Assembly (NCBI GenBank): GCA_028279995.1
Contig: JANQMQ010000006.1
Location: forward strand, 1-5,495
DNA from: Candidatus Phaeomarinibacter sp.
GTDB taxonomy: Bacteria > Pseudomonadota > Alphaproteobacteria > CGMCC-115125
Reading direction: 5' to 3'
DNA length: 5,495 nucleotides
Shown here piece by piece: positions 1-4,481 of the stretch. Within the stretch, counting starts at the first letter, position 1, and each line of letters opens with the position of its first letter. A model generated the notes under the pieces. It saw only the letters and a program-made list of their open reading frames with translations, was not told the origin of the DNA and did no database searches. The position numbers and the translations under genes are program-made.

Positions 1-84
1 CATGCCCTGATGCGAGAAGACCCCTGCAAATGCCGAGGACCCCTCGCCCGGCGGCGTTGCAATTCCCGCATTCCCCAAGCCTTC

Positions 85-89
85 AGGAG
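85..89 (+). promoter_or_regulatory. Ribosome binding site of parE
   Basis: AGGAG lies four bases before the ATG at 94. This decides the parE start. An in-frame ATG at 10 would add 28 residues (Cys- and Arg-rich, unlike any ParE N-terminus) and has no comparable purine stretch in the few bases visible before it. The 93 bases upstream show a small hairpin (CGAGG at 34-38, CCTCG at 42-46) but no convincing promoter, so transcription probably starts outside the window. Confidence 0.75.
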
Positions 90-93
90 CCCC

Positions 94-2139
94 ATGGCCC
101 GCGCCACCAAGAAATCCGCCGCCAGCGACGCACCTGACCTTTTCGAGTCAGCCCCTGCCAGACCTGCCCGCAAGTCCGCGTCCAAGAAGACCACTACCAA
201 GGCCAAGGGCGGCTATTCTGCGAGTGACATTGAGGTTCTTGAGGGCCTCGAGCCGGTCCGCCGCCGCCCGGGCATGTATATCGGGGGCACAGACGACCGA
301 GCGTTACACCATCTCTTTGCCGAAGTTCTCGACAATTCCATGGACGAAGCGGTTGCGGGCCACGCGACACGCATTGAAGTGGAACTGATGGCGGACGGCT
401 CCCTTTCCGTTTCAGACAACGGTCGTGGCATCCCTGTCGACCCGCACCCCAAGTTCAAGGACAAGTCCGCACTTGAGGTCATCCTGACGACGCTGCATGC
501 GGGTGGCAAGTTTTCGGACAAGGTCTATGAGACCTCAGGTGGCCTGCATGGCGTCGGCGTATCCGTGGTGAACGCCCTTTCTGACCGCCTGGATGTGGAA
601 GTAGCCCGAGACAAGGAGCTATACCGCCAGTCCTTTGAGCGCGGGCACCCAGTGACCAAACTCAAGAAGGTCGGCAAGGCCACCAACAAACGCGGCACGA
701 CCGTATCTTTTCATCCGGACCCGGAGATCTTTGGCGCCAGTGCTCACTTCAAGCCTGCCCGCCTTTACCGCATGGCGCGCTCCAAGGCGTATCTCTTCGG
801 TGGCGTGCAGATCCGCTGGAAATGCGCACCGGAGCTGCTGGGTGAAGGCGCGCAGACACCGGCGGAAGACACCCTGCACTTCCCCGGCGGGCTGGCAGAC
901 TATCTCGCGACCACGATTGAGGGCAAGGAGACCGTTGTCGCTGAAACCTTTTCCGGCAAGCTGAAAGCCAAGGGAAGTGCAGGCACCGTCGAGTGGGCCA
1001 TTGCCTGGCTCGGCAATGAGGATGGGTTCTGCAATTCCTACTGCAACACCATCCCCACCACTGAAGGCGGCACCCATGAAGCGGGGATGCGTTCAGCGCT
1101 GTCCAAAGCACTCAAGGCCTATGGCGAACTGACGAACCAGAAGAAGGCATCATCCATTACAGCGGATGATGTCATCGGCACCGCCTGCATCATGCTCTCG
1201 GTCTTTATCCGCGAACCTGAATTCGTCGGCCAGACCAAAGAGAAGCTCTCGACCGCTGCGGCCCAACGACTGGTGGAGACCACCCTGCGGGACCACTTCG
1301 ACACATGGCTTGCGTCCAAGCCGCAGCAGGCCTCCCGTCTGCTTGACTGGGTGATCGACCGGGCGGATGAGCGTCTGCGCCGCCGTCAGGAAAAGGAAAT
1401 CAACCGCAAGACCGCCACCCGCAAGCTACGGCTGCCCGGCAAGCTGGCTGATTGCAGCAATTCATCGTCCGCAGGGTCCGAGCTTTTCATTGTCGAGGGC
1501 GACTCAGCCGGTGGCTCCGCCAAGCAGGCCCGGGACCGCAAGACCCAGGCCGTGCTGCCCCTGCGCGGCAAAATTCTGAACGTCGCCAGTGCAACCAGCG
1601 CCAAGCAGGCGCAGAACCAGCAGATTTCCGATCTGGTTTTGGCGCTTGGTGTCCAGACGCGATCGCGCTACCGCAGTGACGATCTTCGCTACGAGAAGAT
1701 CATCATCATGACCGATGCCGACGTCGACGGCGCCCATATCGCGACCCTGCTGATCACCTTCTTCTATCAGGAGATGCCGGAGCTGATCCGCGACGGACAT
1801 CTCTATCTGGCCGTCCCTCCGCTCTACCGCATCGCCCAGGGCGGCAAGACCATGTATGCGGTGGACGACGCACACAAAGACCAGCTGATGGACAGCGAGT
1901 TCAACGCCAACCGAAAAGTCGAGATCAGCCGCTTCAAGGGCCTTGGGGAAATGCTGCCCGCGCAACTCAAGGAGACCACCATGCGGCCGGGCCACCGCAC
2001 CCTGCTTCAGGTCATGGTTCCGGAGGACGACCAGGACGAGACGAAGACCCGGGTGGGCGAACTGATGGGCACCAAGCCAGAGCTCCGATTCCGCTTTATC
2101 CAGAACAATGCGGAGTTCGCGACCGATCTCGACATCTAG
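94..2139 (+). CDS. parE: DNA topoisomerase IV subunit B (ParE)
   Basis: ATP-driven subunit of type IIA topoisomerase IV. With ParC it decatenates sister chromosomes and relaxes supercoils in the cytoplasm. The product is 681 residues. A GHKL ATPase domain shows the N-box (EVLDNSMDEA, Asn81), DNGRGIP at 108-114 and the lid GGLHGVGVSVVNALS at 149-163. The transducer domain has the ATP-contacting GQTKEKL (Gln380, Lys382). The TOPRIM domain has VEGDSAGGSAK (Glu468) and TDADVDG (Asp541, Asp543), which bind metal for DNA cleavage, then RFKGLGEM at 613-620. ParE is preferred to GyrB because the TOPRIM part is short, with no enterobacterial GyrB insert, and because of the C-terminal KPELRFRFIQ...NAEFATDLDI ending typical of alphaproteobacterial ParE. 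A Lys/Ala/Thr-rich extension of about 40 residues precedes the conserved core. All catalytic residues are present and no frameshift is seen. It appears to stand alone, with no parC nearby. Confidence 0.96.
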   Translation: MARATKKSAASDAPDLFESAPARPARKSASKKTTTKAKGGYSASDIEVLEGLEPVRRRPGMYIGGTDDRALHHLFAEVLDNSMDEAVAGHATRIEVELMADGSLSVSDNGRGIPVDPHPKFKDKSALEVILTTLHAGGKFSDKVYETSGGLHGVGVSVVNALSDRLDVEVARDKELYRQSFERGHPVTKLKKVGKATNKRGTTVSFHPDPEIFGASAHFKPARLYRMARSKAYLFGGVQIRWKCAPELLGEGAQTPAEDTLHFPGGLADYLATTIEGKETVVAETFSGKLKAKGSAGTVEWAIAWLGNEDGFCNSYCNTIPTTEGGTHEAGMRSALSKALKAYGELTNQKKASSITADDVIGTACIMLSVFIREPEFVGQTKEKLSTAAAQRLVETTLRDHFDTWLASKPQQASRLLDWVIDRADERLRRRQEKEINRKTATRKLRLPGKLADCSNSSSAGSELFIVEGDSAGGSAKQARDRKTQAVLPLRGKILNVASATSAKQAQNQQISDLVLALGVQTRSRYRSDDLRYEKIIIMTDADVDGAHIATLLITFFYQEMPELIRDGHLYLAVPPLYRIAQGGKTMYAVDDAHKDQLMDSEFNANRKVEISRFKGLGEMLPAQLKETTMRPGHRTLLQVMVPEDDQDETKTRVGELMGTKPELRFRFIQNNAEFATDLDI

Positions 2140-2205
2140 ATCGCCACTCCCGAACCTGTGACTTCAGGGCCATAGTTGTTGAAAACGCGCCAGTTTTGGC
2201 ACTCA

Positions 2206-2237
2206 GAGTGAGGTTTTCCGTAGGGGTAGCCTCACTC
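2206..2237. repeat. Inverted repeat GAGTGAGG / CCTCACTC
   Basis: Perfect 8-base arms at 2206-2213 and 2230-2237 are separated by 16 bases; a G-U and a U-A pair could extend the stem inward. The left arm also takes part in the odd palindrome CACTCAGAGTG (2200-2210), and CACTCAG occurs twice (2200-2206 and 2233-2239). The right arm ends seven bases before the candidate -35 box at 2244. No T-run follows directly, so a regulator site fits better than an intrinsic terminator, although a role in ending parE transcripts is not excluded. Confidence 0.45.
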
Positions 2238-2243
2238 AGTTCA

Positions 2244-2271
2244 TTGACTTTCCATACTTTTTTCTTATGTT
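2244..2271 (+). promoter_or_regulatory. Candidate sigma-70 promoter for the helicase gene or an RNA
   Basis: TTGACT (2244-2249, five of six to TTGACA) is spaced 16 bases from TATGTT (2266-2271, four of six to TATAAT). The spacer includes a T6 run. The expected transcript start is near 2278, about 300 bases before the helicase ATG. A closer TTGACG at 2519-2524 has only poor -10 matches at a short spacing, so the distal promoter is the better candidate. Confidence 0.5.
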
Positions 2272-2307
2272 GCAGCGCAAATAGACGCACCTGACCCGTG
2301 CGGTCTC

Positions 2308-2326
2308 GTTGTTGCCCTCCTACAAC
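2308..2326 (+). other. Small hairpin exposing a CCCTCC loop
   Basis: GTTGT (2308-2312) can pair with ACAAC (2322-2326), leaving a nine-base loop that contains CCCTCCT. In RNA this loop would display an anti-Shine-Dalgarno-like CCUCC. The stem is only five pairs and AU-containing, so stability is modest. Confidence 0.3.
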
Positions 2327-2346
2327 TGGGCGCGCAGCGGGGTACC

Positions 2347-2412
2347 GCCGGACACGGTTGGTGAGAGATGTCATCTTGCGTGCGACAGCGTCTGTTTCAT
2401 GGATGCCGGACA
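2347..2412 (+). repeat. Direct repeat GCCGGACA (two copies)
   Basis: GCCGGACA occurs at 2347-2354 and again at 2405-2412. The second copy forms the 5' arm of the stem-loop at 2399-2424. The first copy could pair with the same 3' arm (GTCCGGC, 2414-2420) over seven bases, so the two pairings exclude each other. Confidence 0.4.
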
Positions 2413-2424
2413 GGTCCGGCCCAT
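2399..2424 (+). other. Bulged GC-rich stem-loop in helicase leader
   Basis: GCCGGA (2405-2410) and TCCGGC (2415-2420) form six GC-rich pairs closed by a CAGG tetraloop. Below them ATGG (2399-2402) pairs with CCAT (2421-2424), leaving a two-base AT bulge on the 5' side. It is followed by an AT-rich but C-interrupted stretch, so it is a weak terminator candidate at best. Confidence 0.45.
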
Positions 2425-2431
2425 TATTCGC

Positions 2432-2461
2432 GCGCCGCAATGACAAGCGCGGCGCTTTCTT
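2432..2461 (+). terminator. Terminator-like hairpin inside the leader
   Basis: GCGCCGC (2432-2438) pairs perfectly with GCGGCGC (2449-2455). The all-GC seven-pair stem has a ten-base loop and is followed directly by TTTCTT (2456-2461). The geometry is that of an intrinsic terminator with a short, C-interrupted T tail. It lies about 118 bases before the helicase ATG, so it would act as an attenuator in the leader or as the 3' end of an upstream small RNA. Efficiency cannot be judged by eye. Confidence 0.4.
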
Positions 2462-2465
2462 GAAC

Positions 2466-2512
2466 GGTCCACCGATGTCCCGGGAATACGCCCGACCATC
2501 ATTCATTGGACC
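2466..2512 (+). other. Nested three-tier stem upstream of helicase
   Basis: Three coaxial pairings fit inside one another: GGTCCA (2466-2471) with TGGACC (2507-2512), GATG (2474-2477) with CATC (2497-2500), and CGGG (2481-2484) with CCCG (2491-2494). Internal loops separate them and the apical loop is AATACG. It would form in the helicase mRNA leader 66 bases before the start codon. Confidence 0.35.
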
Positions 2513-2578
2513 CACGGATTGACGCCAGCTGTTTGCATTATGCGAACCAGCCAAGTCCTTATTTGAAAACGAGACTTC

Positions 2579-4276
2579 ATGACATTTGACGAATTCGGCC
2601 TGAACGCCGACCTGCTGAAAGCCATCAACGAATCCGGCTACACAGAGCCCACGCCCATTCAGGCGCAGGCCATCCCCAAGGCGCTCGCCGACCGTGATGT
2701 TCTGGGCATTGCCCAGACCGGTACAGGCAAGACCGCCTCCTTCACCCTTCCAATGATCGAGCGTCTGTCGAAGGGCCGTGCCAAGGCACGGATGCCGCGC
2801 TCCCTCATTCTCGAGCCGACCCGCGAACTCGCGGCACAGGTCGCCGAGAATTTCGAGAAATACGGCAAGTACCACAAGCTCTCCATGGCCCTGCTGATTG
2901 GCGGCGTCTCCTTCGGGGATCAGGACAAGAAGATCGACCGTGGCGTCGATGTCCTCATCGCAACTCCGGGCCGCCTGCTTGACCATGTGGAGCGCGGCAA
3001 GCTGATGCTCACGGGTGTGCAGACACTGGTGATTGACGAAGCTGACCGCATGCTGGACATGGGCTTCATCCCGGATATTGAGCGCATCTGCAAGCTCATC
3101 CCGTTCACCCGCCAGACCATGCTTTTCTCGGCCACCATGCCGCCGGAAATCGAGAACCTAGCGAACAACTTCATGCAGGCTCCGGCCCGCATCGAAGTGG
3201 CCCGCGCGTCAACCACCAACAAGAACATTACTCAGCGTGTTGTGACCTGCGGGTCGCGGGACAAGCGCAAGACACTGATCGAGATGATCGGCACCGAAAC
3301 CATCCAGAACGCCATCATCTTTTGCAATCGCAAGCGTGATGTGGACGTGGTGGCCCGTGCCCTCAAGAAGGCCGGTCTTGATGCCTCCCCCATTCACGGT
3401 GACCTTGACCAGTCCGTCCGCACACAGACGCTTGGCAGGTTCCGCGATGGCGAGCTGAAGCTACTGGTTGCCAGTGATGTGGCGGCTCGTGGTCTCGATA
3501 TCCCTGAAGTCAGCCACGTCTTCAACTACGATGTACCCACACACCCTGAAGACTATGTGCACCGTATCGGCCGCACGGGCCGTGCTGGTCGCGATGGTGC
3601 GGCGTTCACTTTGGTGACGCCTGACGACAAGAAGTATCTCGACGCAGTTGAGAAGCTGACGGAGCAGACAATCGAGCGCTGGTCGCGCGATGAGGATGCA
3701 CCTGCCAAGTCATCTGACGACGACAAGCCGACGGAAGAAGTTGCCCCGGAAGCAAAAACATCAGCAGATGAGCCAGCCGCAGAGGCTCCCGAGGCCGCTA
3801 TCGATACCTCAGATGTGGCCGACGCTGCCGAAGCATCTTCAGACGCTGATGCTGATGCAAACACTGGCGATACCGATGGCGAAACAGCACGTGCACCGCG
3901 CCGCGGGCGCCGAAGGGGTGGACGCGGACGCGGCCGTAACCGCCGCGCCAAGGATGCTGATGCAGCGGAAACCGCTGACGCCGCACCGGAGGGTGAAAGC
4001 AAAGTTGAGACAGAGTCAGACGAGAAGCCCGACGCTGAAACGCGGGCACCCCGCGGGCGCGGCCGTCGCCGCAATGGCGCTGGCGGCGGCAATGGTGGCG
4101 GTCGTCAGGAACGGGTTATCGGCATGGGCGACCATGTCCCGGCCTTCATCCTGCGCCCGATCCGCCCGGCCAAGGCAGCAGCTGAAGCAGCAGCGGCGGC
4201 GGAGCAGTTGGAAGCACAGGCATCTGACGTAGACAGCCCGGATGAAACCGGCACGCCGGAAAGCGACGCAGCCTAG
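2579..4276 (+). CDS. rhlE: DEAD-box RNA helicase, RhlE type, with long disordered tail
   Basis: ATP-dependent RNA helicase of 565 residues. The core (about 1-370) has every family motif in order: Q motif FDEFGL...TPIQ (3-28), motif I AQTGTGKT (45-52), Ia PTRELAAQ (80-87), Ib TPGR (129-132), II DEAD (153-156), III SAT (184-186), IV IIFCN (246-250), V ASDVAARGLD (298-307) and VI HRIGRTGRAG (328-337). The wording (RMLDMGFIPDI, IEVAR) fits the RhlE group, known for ribosome assembly and RNA decay roles. Residues 371-565 are low complexity: acidic Ala-rich stretches alternate with Arg/Gly blocks (438-456 and 489-509), then VIGMGDHVPAF...RPIRP (513-530) and an acidic Ala-rich end. This tail is likely an RNA- or partner-binding arm. 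The start has only a weak GAG (2571-2573), but it sits right before the Q motif. No frameshift or missing catalytic residue is seen. The exact subfamily is inferred. Confidence 0.92.
   Translation: MTFDEFGLNADLLKAINESGYTEPTPIQAQAIPKALADRDVLGIAQTGTGKTASFTLPMIERLSKGRAKARMPRSLILEPTRELAAQVAENFEKYGKYHKLSMALLIGGVSFGDQDKKIDRGVDVLIATPGRLLDHVERGKLMLTGVQTLVIDEADRMLDMGFIPDIERICKLIPFTRQTMLFSATMPPEIENLANNFMQAPARIEVARASTTNKNITQRVVTCGSRDKRKTLIEMIGTETIQNAIIFCNRKRDVDVVARALKKAGLDASPIHGDLDQSVRTQTLGRFRDGELKLLVASDVAARGLDIPEVSHVFNYDVPTHPEDYVHRIGRTGRAGRDGAAFTLVTPDDKKYLDAVEKLTEQTIERWSRDEDAPAKSSDDDKPTEEVAPEAKTSADEPAAEAPEAAIDTSDVADAAEASSDADADANTGDTDGETARAPRRGRRRGGRGRGRNRRAKDADAAETADAAPEGESKVETESDEKPDAETRAPRGRGRRRNGAGGGNGGGRQERVIGMGDHVPAFILRPIRPAKAAAEAAAAAEQLEAQASDVDSPDETGTPESDAA
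3881..4075 (+). repeat. Repeated Arg/Gly module within the helicase tail
   Basis: The coding sequence for ETARAPRRGRRR (from residue 435) is echoed by that for ETRAPRGRGRRR (from residue 487), 156 bases downstream. Each copy starts with Glu-Thr, runs through Arg-Ala-Pro-Arg into Arg/Gly, and follows an acidic Ala-rich stretch. The DNA shares the CCGCGGGCGC core. This suggests an old internal duplication, although convergence in low-complexity sequence is possible. Confidence 0.5.
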
Positions 4277-4299
4277 CTTCGCCCTTCAGGGTTTCTGAA

Positions 4300-4341
4300 C
4301 AAGATTTCACTGGTTTCGTGCAGCGGAACCAGTGCATCTTG
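4300..4341. other. Long stem-loop after the helicase gene
   Basis: CAAGAT (4300-4305) pairs with ATCTTG (4336-4341), and CACTGGTT (4308-4315) pairs with AACCAGTG (4327-4334); a small TT/C internal loop lies between them. A T-G and a C-G pair can extend the upper stem, leaving a seven-base loop. It begins 24 bases after the TAG stop. No T-run follows, so it may protect the mRNA 3' end or assist the T-tailed structure just downstream. Confidence 0.55.
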
Positions 4342-4342
4342 C

Positions 4343-4378
4343 TGTCTGGACACTATTGGCAGTCCCAGTGACATTTTT
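4343..4378 (+). terminator. Candidate intrinsic terminator of the helicase gene
   Basis: TGTC (4343-4346) pairs with GACA (4370-4373), and GGAC (4348-4351) pairs with GTCC (4362-4365), with an asymmetric internal loop. TTTTT (4374-4378) follows directly. The stem is interrupted and moderate, but the adjoining T5 tract and its place about 70 bases past the stop codon make it the best terminator in this gap. Confidence 0.4.
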
Positions 4379-4383
4379 ACGCC

Positions 4384-4416
4384 CTTACCATTTGTTCACT
4401 GGACGAAACTGGTAAG
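4384..4416. repeat. Inverted repeat CTTACCA / TGGTAAG
   Basis: Perfect seven-base arms at 4384-4390 and 4410-4416 are separated by 19 bases. The CTTAC core is shared with the palindrome at 4422-4438, and GTAAG (4412-4416) also forms an inverted pair with CTTAC (4422-4426). The position upstream of and across the candidate -35 box suggests a regulator-binding array. Confidence 0.45.
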
Positions 4417-4429
4417 CTGGACTTACTAT
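4400..4429 (+). promoter_or_regulatory. Candidate promoter of the DUF1329 gene
   Basis: TGGACG (4400-4405) and TACTAT (4424-4429) each match the sigma-70 consensus at four of six positions, with an 18-base spacer. The transcript would start near 4436, giving a leader of about 45 bases. The match is modest; support comes mainly from the palindrome overlapping the -10 box and from the need for a promoter in this gap. Confidence 0.35.
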
Positions 4430-4438
4430 CTTAGTAAG
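4422..4438. promoter_or_regulatory. 17-bp palindromic operator-like site
   Basis: CTTACTA-TCT-TAGTAAG is a perfect inverted repeat with seven-base arms and a three-base centre. It covers the candidate -10 box and likely transcript start of the DUF1329 gene, 43 bases before its ATG. Size and symmetry are typical of sites for dimeric helix-turn-helix repressors such as TetR-family proteins. No regulator gene is in the window, so the cognate protein is unknown. Confidence 0.55.
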
Positions 4439-4466
4439 AACAGTTCAAACCGAACAAACACGATCC

Positions 4467-4472
4467 AGGGAG
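4467..4472 (+). promoter_or_regulatory. Ribosome binding site of the DUF1329 gene
   Basis: AGGGAG lies nine bases before the ATG at 4482. It supports that start over the internal ATG at 4575, which would remove the signal peptide. Confidence 0.7.
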
Positions 4473-4481
4473 ACGCGTTGC

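Larger units (their letters stand above)
2140..2578. other. Intergenic region with probable structured leader of the helicase gene
   Basis: These 439 bases between parE and the helicase contain no protein gene I can support. They hold, in order, an inverted repeat (2206-2237), a sigma-70-like promoter (2244-2271), a small hairpin with a CCCTCC loop (2308-2326), a bulged GC-rich stem-loop (2399-2424), a terminator-like hairpin (2432-2461) and a nested three-tier stem (2466-2512). A transcript from the promoter would carry about 300 untranslated bases before the helicase ATG. The region could instead encode a short RNA ending near 2461. Both readings are inference from base pairing and promoter match. 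Confidence 0.5.

Noticed and set aside
10..93. In-frame upstream ATG that would lengthen ParE by 28 residues
   Set aside because: The added segment is Cys/Arg/Pro-rich and unlike ParE N-termini. The ATG at 94 has AGGAG at a usable distance.
1504..1995. Minus-strand frame opposite the ParE TOPRIM domain
   Set aside because: It lies wholly inside a conserved gene and has no domain or start signals of its own.
94..2139. Reading the first gene as gyrB
   Set aside because: Length and the C-terminal KPELRFRFIQ...LDI ending match ParE better. No recF or dnaN lies nearby, though only 93 upstream bases are visible.
2405..2424. CAGGTCCGG resembling the apical loop region of bacterial SRP RNA
   Set aside because: The conserved continuation (GGAAGCAGCC-like internal loop) is missing and the surrounding stem does not fit the SRP fold.
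2298..2522. 74-codon open frame starting with GTG in the parE-helicase gap
   Set aside because: No ribosome binding site, and a composition with no recognisable domain. A short RGAFLNG stretch faintly recalls inositol monophosphatases, but nothing else of that family is present. The frame overlaps the predicted hairpins.
2096..2986. 296-codon open frame on the minus strand
   Set aside because: It overlaps the ends of two well-supported genes. Its translation has no recognisable family motif. It is explained by GC-rich codon bias on the opposite strand.
3553..4092. Minus-strand Ala/Ser/Arg-rich open frame opposite the helicase tail
   Set aside because: The repetitive low-complexity coding sequence of the tail leaves all frames open. 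The product is only a mirror of that bias.
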